Assembly: GCF_024722015.1 (NCBI RefSeq)
Contig: NZ_JANQBD010000008.1
Coordinates: 1 to 64,000 of the forward strand
Direction of reading: 5' to 3'
DNA: 64,000 nucleotides
Origin: Paenibacillus radicis (ex Xue et al. 2023)
GTDB lineage: Bacteria > Bacillota > Bacilli > Paenibacillales > NBRC-103111
A model generated the notes under the pieces. That model saw nothing but the letters and a program-made list of their open reading frames with translations, did no database searches and was not told where the DNA came from. The position numbers and the translations under genes were made by a program. Below, in pieces: positions 1-7,380 of the stretch (its first letter is position 1; the number at the start of each line of letters is the position of its first letter).

Positions 1-128
1 TGCTTAAACTTCATAATAAGAGCTCCTCCTTGATGGTGTTGGGTTTCAAACCCGTGGACAAACCCATCATACCGAGGTGCTCCTTTTTTGACAAAGACCA
101 TTTTTTAGGTCCTACAGGAAGGTTCAAT
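1..128 (-). mobile_element. IS110-family element, 5' end (partial, runs off the window)
   Basis: Positions 1-14 hold the first codons (MKFK) of a leftward transposase. Positions 15-128 are its upstream noncoding end. The same block recurs at 45364-45491 with about five substitutions, and there the reading frame continues into an IS110-type N-terminus with DID.AKD, the start of the DEDD catalytic domain. IS110 elements carry a guide (bridge/seek) RNA in a noncoding end, so this stretch is the likely RNA-coding part (inference). The outer boundary abuts a hairpin repeat at 129. Confidence 0.7.
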
Positions 129-190
129 AAACCAAAGAGGAGTTGCCGCGAAGCGAGCTCCTCCTCTATCGTATCCGTTAGTTCAACGGT
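129..190. repeat. Hairpin intergenic repeat, left part replaced by IS110
   Basis: A GAGGAGTTGCC / GCTCCTCCTC stem is followed by the family's end motif CCGTTAGTTCAACG. It is nearly identical to 25232-25305, where the left flank is intact. The IS110 end begins just left of the stem. Confidence 0.75.
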
Positions 191-202
191 TCACACAAAT
201 AT

Positions 203-829
203 TCACTCTAACTCTGATAAATGTGAAGTATCGTTCAACTTATATAAAACATTTTGCTGATATTTGTTTTCATGTAGTGATGAGATACTACCTACAGATG
301 CAGAAAAATAAGCTTTTTCTAATGCAGCAGGCTGTAGTTTCAACCACCAAGCGATGATGTATGCTAATGTCCCGCCATGAGTGACTATTATTAAGTTTTT
401 ATGTTCGGTACTATATATCCTATCCATGCAATTACAAACACGTTCATAAAATTGCCTCCACGTTTCACCTTCTTTGAACTCTTGGTAATCTAGTTCAAAT
501 CCACTTCTTGTTCTGGGATTTCTATTTTCCTTAGCCCACTCTTTGGTTTTCCCTGCTGAAATTCCATTGTTTATCTCTCTCAGATCAGTGACTTCATGGA
601 CACTTAGGCTTAGATGCTTACCAACTATCTCGGCTGTTCCCTTTGCTCGCATTAAATCAGATGAAAATATGACATATTCATCAGTATCAATGCTATCTTT
701 CAATTTCTGACCAATACACTCTGCCTGTTTATTATCTAGATCAGTAAGAGGTGTATCAGTCCAACCGCCAGACATATTATTTACATGATGTTCCGACTGA
801 CAGTGTTGAACGAGAATAATACTTCTCAT
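203..829 (-). CDS. Histidine phosphatase family protein (phosphoglycerate-mutase-like)
   Basis: A 208-aa protein of the branch-1 histidine phosphatase superfamily. The N-terminal motif reads VQHCQSE; the family normally has RHG, so the phospho-accepting histidine is kept while the neighbouring arginine and glycine are replaced by Gln and Cys. The second catalytic histidine is in VTHGG near residue 165, and FSSDLMRAKGTAE carries the usual substrate-side arginine. The start at 829 follows GGAGAGAGGA; an upstream ATG at 931 has no such signal. The substrate cannot be predicted. The gene is monocistronic and runs into a hairpin repeat. Confidence 0.85.
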   Translation of the reverse strand: MRSIILVQHCQSEHHVNNMSGGWTDTPLTDLDNKQAECIGQKLKDSIDTDEYVIFSSDLMRAKGTAEIVGKHLSLSVHEVTDLREINNGISAGKTKEWAKENRNPRTRSGFELDYQEFKEGETWRQFYERVCNCMDRIYSTEHKNLIIVTHGGTLAYIIAWWLKLQPAALEKAYFSASVGSISSLHENKYQQNVLYKLNDTSHLSELE

Positions 830-1154
830 TTCCTCTCTCCCCTTCCAATTCCATCGCAATACTTGTAGTATTCGCCAGGAAATTGAGCTAACCTGCCCGT
901 TACTTCCCTCGGTATTAAGGGATTTTCTCACGTTTACTCGCTCATTCGCAGGATTACATCCCTCTTTGTAAAAAGATACAACGGTTTAGTAATGGTGGTG
1001 GCACCACCGAATGGCCATGAAGGCATACGCAAATAGAGGATAAGCCTTAATTTCCTCATAATTCCATTCACTGCACGCATTCTCCACAATGTATAGCATC
1101 CTTTATTATATTGATTAATAATTAAATATTGACAAGCTATTAGCTGGAATAGCT
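830..1154. other. Intergenic; possible 37-codon remnant at 986-1099
   Basis: No full gene. On the minus strand 986-1099 encodes a 37-codon frame (starting MLYIVENACSEW) with protein-like composition but no recognised family, probably a gene remnant. A degenerate start of the hairpin repeat family (CTGCCCGTTAC) lies near 890. Confidence 0.3.
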
Positions 1155-1345
1155 TAATGCCTCCGCCAGTCTAATGCTTTATTTTCTCACTCTGCAACAA
1201 TATTTTCACTATACCTCCCTACATAAAAAATAAAAAGCCTGATTCCTCAAGCTTTTCTTTCAATTGAAGCTGGCTGCCTTCTCTTAACTCGCACTATACC
1301 AAGTCAATGCTATACTGCTTCACTCAGAGCTGCCGCAGCGTTTCA
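1155..1345. repeat. Long dispersed repeat, copy A
   Basis: This block, including TCCGCCAGTCTAAT and AAAAAGCCTGATTCCTCAAG, recurs at about 31385-31650 with few changes. Copy A lacks roughly 60 bp found in the other copy, where a transposon-end palindrome sits; only the residue CCTCCCTACA remains at 1217-1226. No open frame runs through it. Confidence 0.7.
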
Positions 1346-1415
1346 TCATACACGTAAACAATCCTGCCTGCTAATCTAGGGACGTTTACGGTGAAGTTTT
1401 CTTCGACTCCGAAAA

Positions 1416-1590
1416 ACGGACAATGTTTGTGTCCTGAGTTGAGAATGGGACAATGTTCTTGTCGTCGGTTCACGACATAAACATTGTCCCATTACAAAAT
1501 AAAGCCTCATTATATGCGACCTTGAAACGGATAATGTTTGTGTCGTCCGACATTAATGATTTATTATTGTCTAATGACAACACAAACGGT
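1416..1590. mobile_element. Array of transposon-end-like repeats
   Basis: Variants of ACAATGTTTGTGTC occur at 1419, 1449, 1472 (inverted) and 1529, with a weaker one near 1575. At 1447-1490 two copies form an almost perfect inverted repeat (GGGACAATGTT...AACATTGTCCC). Related motifs (ACACAAAT) lie at 13684-13727 and 31479-31523. Clustered 18-20 bp repeats resemble transposase-binding arrays at the ends of Tn7/Mu-type (DDE) transposons, but no such transposase is in the window. Transposon assignment is inference. Confidence 0.5.
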
Positions 1591-1650
1591 CAACCATCAA
1601 AAACCATGGTTCGAGCCGAACTCCGTCACTGCATAGTTCCCTAGCGGTCA

Positions 1651-1683
1651 TTTGTAAATTATTGTATTTTATACATATGTCTC
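1651..1683. repeat. Short repeat shared with 13599-13637
   Basis: TGTAAATTATTGTATTTTAT continues into ACATATGTCT here, and a close match lies beside the recombinase wreck at 13599-13637. Both copies adjoin transposon-end-like motifs, so they likely come from related elements. Confidence 0.6.
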
Positions 1684-1740
1684 TGTAAAGCGTTAATGTA
1701 TTAGTATATCTTTCTTCTTTTCAGGGCGGGCTCAGCAGCC

Positions 1741-1777
1741 ACAAAAAAGAGGCGACCAGTGCCGCCCCCTCTCATGG
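1741..1777 (-). terminator. Rho-independent terminator of the coiled-coil gene
   Basis: On the minus strand a GC-rich hairpin (GAGGGGGCGG...CGCCTC) is followed by TTTTTTG a few bases past the stop codon at 1782. Confidence 0.75.
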
Positions 1778-1781
1778 CCGT

Positions 1782-4094
1782 TTATGAATAAATACCCTGG
1801 TACCCTAACAATTTGGCAATCATGTCAAGCAGTCGTTGCTGTGAAGTCAATTGTTGAGATATGTCGTCAAATCGTTGGTTTAGTGATTGTTCTTTGTCAG
1901 AAATGTTGCTGATGATGTCTTGTTCTAAAACTTCAGTTACCTTTTGATTGAGAATATGGAAAACATTTTGCATCTCGGACATTTCTTCAGAAATGCCATC
2001 ATATTGCTTGCTCTGTAATTCTATTGTTTGGATAATATTACGCAGCTCGGTCACTTCTTTAGATAAATACTCAATACTTTTGTTTAGCCATTCTTCTCTT
2101 GCAAGAACTTCATTTCTAACCTCTCGATCAATTACTTCACTTATCTTCTGAGTGAGAATCTGTATAGCGTTACGCATTTCTGATACTTCTGCCGAAATCG
2201 CGTCATATCGTTGATCCATTAATTCAGCAGCGGCATTCATGTCACTTCGGAATTCTTGTTCCAGAACCTTGGTTGCCTTTAGAGGCGTTTGTTGATGAAT
2301 CACATTGCGTAGTTCCTTCACTTCCTCCGAAACACTTTCATAGCGTTCATTTAGTAACTCCGTAGTGGTAGTAAGTATTTCTCCTTTGATATCCCGCTCC
2401 GAAGCTTCAGTTACCTTGCGTTGAATGATTTGGATTGCTTCGTACAATCCGGCAACTTCTTCAGTTACACCGTCAAATTGATTGCTCAGTAATTCTATCG
2501 TATCAGCAACTTCATTTTCGTTCTCTCGTTCGAATACATCGGCTACACTCTGACTGAGTGTCCGAATCTCACTACGCAGTTCTGTTACTTCGTCAGAAAT
2601 GCCGTCATATCGTTGGCTCAGTGATTTTGTAGTGGCATTCATTTCACTTTGGATTTCTTTCATCAGCACATCGGTTACCTTTGGCATATGGAGATGGATC
2701 ACATTGCGTAGTTCCTTTACTTCCTCCGAAACGCTTTCGAAACGTTCACTCAGCAACTCCGAAGTGGCAATAAGTATTTCTCCTTTGATATCCTGCTTCG
2801 AAGCTTCAGCTACCTTGTGTTGAATGGTTTGGATCGTTTTCTGTAGCCATGTTAATTCTACAGATATACCCTCAAATTGCCTTCTTAGCAATTCTACTGT
2901 GTCAGTAACCTCACTCTTGATATCTTGTTCGAAAACCTCATCTGCCTTCTCGCTGAGAACCTGCATCAAGCTACGCAGCTTCGTTACTTCTTCCGAAATG
3001 GCGTCAAAGCGTTGCTCCAGTGATTCTGCAGTGGCATTCATGTCACTTCGGATTTCTTGTTCCATTGCTTCTGTTACCTTTTGCGTGTCGAGATGAATCC
3101 CGTTTTTTAGTTCCTTTATATCTTCCGAAATGACTTCATAGCGTTCATCCAGTATCTCCGCTGTGGCAGTAAGTATTTCTCCTTTGATATCTTGTTCAGT
3201 TGCTTCGGTTACCTTGTGTTGAACGGTTTCGATCGCTTTTTGCAATCCTGTAACTTCTGCAGATATACTCATAAATTGTCTGTTCATTAATTCTATCGAT
3301 TCAGCAACCTCACTTCCGATGTCATGCTCGTATATTTCTACTACCTTCTGGGTGAGAATCTGGGTCAAGTTACGCAGTACTGTTACTTCTTCCGAAACAC
3401 CATTAAAGCGATTGTTCAGTTCTTCAACCGTTGCCGTAAATTTTTCACCATTAATGGCTTGTTCCGAAACTTCAATAACCCTTTGCGTGTGAGCTTGGAT
3501 TGTGTTACATAGCTCCGTGACCTCATTAGTTAGCTGAACAAACTGAGAGGTTGACTGATCCGTATCAGGTGATTGTGATAAAAGCATGCTGCCTGCTGTA
3601 GAGGATATACCCACCTTTTGATTCAAGTCAACTAAGTGGTTGTTGTCCTTTGCGTTCCTTGCAGCTTTATTTGCTTCTATCTTTTGTGTGAGGAGCTGCA
3701 CCATGTTTCGTAATTCAATTGTTTCTTTACTTAACTGTAAGCTGGAGCTGCTCACAGCTAGAGGTAAAGTTGAGTTGTTTATGACTGAAGCTAAATGGGA
3801 GTCAGGTGAGGATGCAGGTGTAGGTGATAAAGGCTTTTCTTCCTCAGTAAATGTGATAATTGCCTTCAGCTGCATTTCATGTAAATATTCTTTTATTAGC
3901 TTATGCGGTTTATTGGCATCTCTCATCTTGGAAATAATCTTAAAAATTTCGTTGGCTTCTTCTGTGTATCTTTGGGTTCCACCAACAGATATGGTTGGAA
4001 GAAATTCACGAAAGTGATTAGACCATTCCACCATAGTTGCTCGCGTTTTTCCGATTTTACTGGCGATCTCGGTGAGCTTGTATGTTCTCTTCAT
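1782..4094 (-). CDS. MerR-type HTH protein with a long tandem coiled-coil repeat region
   Basis: A 770-aa protein. Residues 1-75 form a MerR-like winged helix (TEIASKIGKTRATMVEWS, QRYTEEA). After a Ser/Pro-rich linker (about 85-120), residues 189-745 are about a dozen degenerate 44/45-residue units of the pattern S.EV.ELRN.IQ.LTQKV.E..EQDI..E. Three larger blocks of 133-134 residues (234-366, 367-499, 500-633) each hold the same A-B-C order of units, showing block duplication. Four hendecads make 44, which suggests a long coiled-coil rod. MerR/DUF3967-type proteins of Bacillus and Paenibacillus share this plan at shorter length. The function is unknown; a DNA-binding structural or segregation role is a guess. 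No partner gene is adjacent, and it ends in its own terminator. Confidence 0.85.
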   Translation of the reverse strand: MKRTYKLTEIASKIGKTRATMVEWSNHFREFLPTISVGGTQRYTEEANEIFKIISKMRDANKPHKLIKEYLHEMQLKAIITFTEEEKPLSPTPASSPDSHLASVINNSTLPLAVSSSSLQLSKETIELRNMVQLLTQKIEANKAARNAKDNNHLVDLNQKVGISSTAGSMLLSQSPDTDQSTSQFVQLTNEVTELCNTIQAHTQRVIEVSEQAINGEKFTATVEELNNRFNGVSEEVTVLRNLTQILTQKVVEIYEHDIGSEVAESIELMNRQFMSISAEVTGLQKAIETVQHKVTEATEQDIKGEILTATAEILDERYEVISEDIKELKNGIHLDTQKVTEAMEQEIRSDMNATAESLEQRFDAISEEVTKLRSLMQVLSEKADEVFEQDIKSEVTDTVELLRRQFEGISVELTWLQKTIQTIQHKVAEASKQDIKGEILIATSELLSERFESVSEEVKELRNVIHLHMPKVTDVLMKEIQSEMNATTKSLSQRYDGISDEVTELRSEIRTLSQSVADVFERENENEVADTIELLSNQFDGVTEEVAGLYEAIQIIQRKVTEASERDIKGEILTTTTELLNERYESVSEEVKELRNVIHQQTPLKATKVLEQEFRSDMNAAAELMDQRYDAISAEVSEMRNAIQILTQKISEVIDREVRNEVLAREEWLNKSIEYLSKEVTELRNIIQTIELQSKQYDGISEEMSEMQNVFHILNQKVTEVLEQDIISNISDKEQSLNQRFDDISQQLTSQQRLLDMIAKLLGYQGIYS

Positions 4095-4305
4095 TGTTAT
4101 CTATCGTCGTCCTTTCTTCTTATGTCCATTAGGCTTAGGCATTAGCTGTATCATATTATTCAGGACAATAAGTAAATGACAACGGATGGGTGAAGTATTT
4201 CTTGCATGAGGAAGAGGTACCTCCCCAGCTACTGAAAATCTCAGCTATGAAAAACATTTCATAGTTGATGATAATTAAGGCGAAGCGCATACTTCATTGA
4301 ACATA

Positions 4306-4345
4306 AACCAAATGACTCCTGATAAAGTTCAGGAGTCATCTGGTT
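4306..4345. terminator. Strong inverted repeat, terminator-like
   Basis: AATGACTCCTGA and TCAGGAGTCAT form a long stem with a short loop. No clear T-run flanks it, so it may serve either strand or be a regulatory hairpin. The rest of 4095-4410 shows no gene. Confidence 0.5.
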
Positions 4346-4413
4346 GACAGCATACAAGAATAGGTTCAAGCAGCTTTAACTATTCCCCGCCCCTTCTTGA
4401 ACATTACTTGACA

Positions 4414-4740
4414 TCACTTGCCCAACATCTCCAGTTTCACCAAGGCTCGCAGGATAATAACCGCACCCTGAGCTCGAGTTGCAGCCATACCCGGGGCAAA
4501 GCGGCCTTCACCTACACCTTTTGCCAAACCGCTGCTGCTGGCTATATTCACATAATCAACGGCCCAAGCGCCCAAGAGTCTATTTGTATCGCAGTCCGTA
4601 TAACTCGGGTAAGCTCCGCTGGAAGTTATCGGCCCACCGGCTTCCCTCGGGGGACGGTGTCTTCCGATTGCCCCATCCACTCGCTCTAACAATCAGAATT
4701 GCCAATTCCTGCCGCGTGAGTACCTGTGATTTTGTCAATT
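4414..4740 (-). pseudogene. Decayed S-layer homology (SLH) domain remnant
   Basis: The 92-codon frame at 4414-4692 ends in a good SLH segment (WAVDYVNIASSSGLAKGVG, FAPGMAATRAQGAVIILRAL). In another frame just upstream, LTRQELAILIVRA is the end of a preceding SLH repeat, so at least one frameshift separates them. There is no signal peptide or start. It is the C-terminal stub of a former surface protein; intact SLH proteins lie at 7381 and 63015. Confidence 0.7.
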
Positions 4741-5348
4741 TTACTCATATAAAAGCTTTATATCCGCCGCTAAGGAGCCGTCCGGCAGTTGATGATAAGA
4801 CTCGAGCACTCTACGTTCCGTTCCGTAAAATACGCAAGAGTTTCGTTCAAATCCGCGATGCAGAAGCAAAAACGGCAGCTTCCTTCCTCGTATCCGTCCT
4901 GGGTAAAGGATCGAGATCCGTTTGGAAAGACTTCAATTGGCTTGTCCGGTGTTAGGCATTATGAAAAATGCTTTTTTTCCTACTCGAGTCAAAACAACAT
5001 TTTTCAACTGCCAACCCATGCGCACCCTATACCAATTAACGCCCTCCTCGATTCGATCCTATGGAACTATAATAAAACCGCCGTCAAGTTTAAAATTATT
5101 AAAAAAAGCCACAAAATATGTGTCCATGAAAAATTATTGTGTGCGTACTTAGATTTTCAAGATAGGGCACACCATAAGTTAAGAGATCATAACCATGCTA
5201 TACTGCCCGTTAAATTCAACTTTTTGATACGGTGTTATGACTTCTTATGAACGCACATCCAGATTTACAGCCTGCTTTTAGGAAATTTCAGTAGCTCATA
5301 TGTACAGATAAATTAAATTCATCGGAGGAAACTTACAAATAAGACATC
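4741..5348. other. Intergenic, no recognisable gene
   Basis: Frames of up to about 150 codons exist on the plus strand, but their composition is not protein-like and they have no ribosome binding site. The region probably holds further debris of the SLH gene. A lone ACTGCCCGTTAAATTCAAC near 5202 resembles the start of the hairpin repeat family. Confidence 0.4.
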
Positions 5349-5408
5349 AAGGCTGTCCCAAAAGTGAACTGCACCCCGTCAAGTAGACAGTATAAAAAAT
5401 GAAATCAG

Positions 5409-6236
5409 TTAAGCGGCCTTTGTCCTGAATTCCATGGGACTGAGGCCGTTTAGTTTTGCTTGCAATCGTTCGTAATTGTAGAAGTGAATATAGTCATCGA
5501 TGTCGCTCTGCAGTTGCTCAAAGGTTTGGTAGGTATGCAAATAATACTTCTCGCATTTCAACGTTCCCCAGAATGATTCCATGGGTCCGTTATCGATGCA
5601 ACGTCCAACTCGAGACATACTCTGCTTTAGTTTAGCCTCATCCAACATCTCCTTAAAGCGCAGAGACGTATACTGGAAGCCCCGGTCACTATGAAGCAGT
5701 GGCTTGCTCTTTGGTGCGGCCTCCAAGGCCAGTTCCAACGTCTTAAATACGAGCAGATTATTATTGGAGTGCCCCAGTACATAGGAGATAACTGATTTAT
5801 CATGAAGATCGAGAATCGCGCTTAAATACGCTTTCTGACCATTGCCATACTTAAATTCCGTAACATCCGTTACCCACTTCTCATTTGGCGTTTCCGCTTG
5901 AAACTTGCGGTTCAATACGTTCTCGGCCACCTGCTGCGGCGTAGAACGTTCATATCGCTTTTTCTTTCTACGGATAATCGACTGGATTCCCTTTCGCTTC
6001 ATAAGGCGTTGTACGCGCTTATGGTTAATCCGCTTCTTGGTTTTACTGCGCATATGTAGGGTGAGTTGACGGTAGCCGAAAATGCCTTCGACCTTCTCAT
6101 ACAAGGACATCATGACCACTGTCAGCTCTTGATTCTCCAATTGTCGCAAGCTAGGCTTGTGGTTTAGCCATTTGTAATAGCTTGACCTAGGAACACCGGC
6201 AATCTCGCACAGAAGCTGTATAGGAAGTGACTCCAT
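5409..6236 (-). CDS. IS3-family transposase OrfB (DDE integrase part)
   Basis: 275 aa from an internal ATG, but the open frame extends up to the slippery site at 6317, so the working product is probably the OrfAB fusion. It starts with the HTH_21 segment (LCEIAGVPRSSYYKW) and has an rve catalytic core: first Asp in WVTDVTEF, second in LLHSDRGFQYTS, and Glu in NGPMESFWGTLKCE. All three acidic residues are intact, so the element may be active. Confidence 0.93.
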   Translation of the reverse strand: MESLPIQLLCEIAGVPRSSYYKWLNHKPSLRQLENQELTVVMMSLYEKVEGIFGYRQLTLHMRSKTKKRINHKRVQRLMKRKGIQSIIRRKKKRYERSTPQQVAENVLNRKFQAETPNEKWVTDVTEFKYGNGQKAYLSAILDLHDKSVISYVLGHSNNNLLVFKTLELALEAAPKSKPLLHSDRGFQYTSLRFKEMLDEAKLKQSMSRVGRCIDNGPMESFWGTLKCEKYYLHTYQTFEQLQSDIDDYIHFYNYERLQAKLNGLSPMEFRTKAA

Positions 6237-6286
6237 CTGCCCAACGGCTTGTATCGAAAGGTAGACATTCTCCTGGCGATGCTGGC

Positions 6287-6964
6287 TCAGAGACGCCTCC
6301 TTTCGAACTCTTGTAACTTTTTTAAGAATGCGTTCTCCGCTCTAAGGCGCTCATTTTCGTACGCCAGTTTCTTCATGGCCAGCTTGTGTTGAACCGCTTC
6401 TGTTAGCTCCTCCGGCGATTTCGATCTCCCTCTACCGTCTCGCAATGCCTCCTGATCACCTGCTTCGAACTTGTTTACCCACCCGTACACTTGCTGGTAG
6501 GAAACCTTAAACTGTTCCGCTGTCTTCCTGTAGTCCCGCCCATGAGATAGGCAGTATTGGACGATGTCAATCCGTTCTTGTAATGTTGTAGAGCGTCCCT
6601 TGGTCATAGCCGTTGTTCCCCCTGTATAGATTTTTAAGCTGCTATGACCATTATACATGTCAACCCAACGAGATAGTTGGGTTCTACTGGCGATCTTGTA
6701 CTTATCGATAACCTCGTATTGCGAAAATGCTCCGGAAAGGTAATCCTTGACCGCTTGATGCTTAAGCTCCGCAGAATAACTTCGATTGCGAGTGCGGATC
6801 TCTAAGCCCTCATACCCATAAATCCGATAACGGCGTCGCCACTTAGCCAAGGTTGTTTTCGAAATGCCGAAAGTTCTAGCCGCAGATTTCACACCAATAT
6901 GACCACTTTCAATCTGCTGGAGTATGGCGAATTTCTCCGACGCCGTATGTTCTGTTTTAGACAT
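6287..6964 (-). CDS. IS3-family OrfA, two helix-turn-helix domains
   Basis: 225 aa. Two HTH_28-like domains recognise the element ends: GVKSAARTFGISKTTLAKWR near residue 25 and DYRKTAEQFKVSYQQVYGW near residue 145. A leucine-rich C-terminal helix (LAMKKLAYENERLRAENAFL) is typical for dimerisation. It ends at TGA 6287-6289 just past the frameshift signal. The length fits the long OrfA of IS150-type elements. Confidence 0.92.
   Translation of the reverse strand: MSKTEHTASEKFAILQQIESGHIGVKSAARTFGISKTTLAKWRRRYRIYGYEGLEIRTRNRSYSAELKHQAVKDYLSGAFSQYEVIDKYKIASRTQLSRWVDMYNGHSSLKIYTGGTTAMTKGRSTTLQERIDIVQYCLSHGRDYRKTAEQFKVSYQQVYGWVNKFEAGDQEALRDGRGRSKSPEELTEAVQHKLAMKKLAYENERLRAENAFLKKLQEFERRRL
6317..6323 (-). 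promoter_or_regulatory. Programmed -1 frameshift site (A AAA AAG)
   Basis: The zero frame reads TTA AAA AAG near the end of orfA. Slipping back one base joins orfA to an open orfB frame (KKVTRVRKEAS...), giving the fused transposase. This is the classic IS3-family heptamer. An AGGAGG lies about 17 bases downstream and could also allow separate OrfB initiation. Confidence 0.85.
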
Positions 6965-7078
6965 GAAAAATGCTCCCCCTCACGGAATACAGGTTTTATT
7001 ATTTCACCTGTCTACCGTATGGGGAGCATATCAAAGACATATTCATGACTTTTGGGACAGCCTTTTTTTAGTTTTGCA

Positions 7079-7172
7079 TTATCCTGCAGTTACATTAATG
7101 AAAAAGGGAGCAACTGCCGACGGCGACCTGCTCTCCAAATGATTGAATTATCGTTTTAAGTTAGCGGAATGA
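7079..7172. repeat. Degenerate hairpin intergenic repeat
   Basis: A GGGAGCAACTGC...TGCTCTCC hairpin preceded by CCTGCAGTTACATTAATG and followed by CGTTTTAAGTTAG, a diverged version of the family's start, stem and end motifs. The remainder up to 7368 is A/T-rich leader for the next gene, with no gene seen. Confidence 0.5.
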
Positions 7173-7380
7173 CATATTCAAAATTCAACATAAAATGGAT
7201 GATGTTCTTCATTTAAACAAAACTCAATTCTCTGCCTGAAATTTCTCCAAGTCATCATGTTTTTTTTGCCATAAAAGTCCTATTCGATTCGACACGATTC
7301 GTATCATAATTGAGTGAGAAGTCCTATTGAATCGTAAGACGGGAAAAGGAATAATCAAATTAAAACAGGAGGTTTTTTCC

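Larger units (their letters stand above)
5349..7064 (-). mobile_element. Complete IS3-family insertion sequence
   Basis: A 1.7-kb element bounded by perfect 17-bp inverted repeats (AAGGCTGTCCCAAAAGT at 5349-5365, its complement at 7048-7064). It contains the orfA/orfB pair with a -1 frameshift site. The exact tips are uncertain because the flanks share A/T runs, and no clear target duplication is visible. The long orfA places it near the IS150 subgroup. Confidence 0.9.

Noticed and set aside
1569..1589. CRISPR-like repeats around 1416-1590
   Set aside because: The repeats are irregular in spacing and orientation and have no uniform spacers, so transposase-site-like arrays fit better.
2599..3096. 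Plus-strand frames within the coiled-coil gene
   Set aside because: Shadows of a repetitive minus-strand gene; the repeats create open antisense frames.
4479..5250. Open frames of 93-158 codons on the plus strand
   Set aside because: No ribosome binding site, composition unlike protein, and part is the reverse complement of the SLH remnant.
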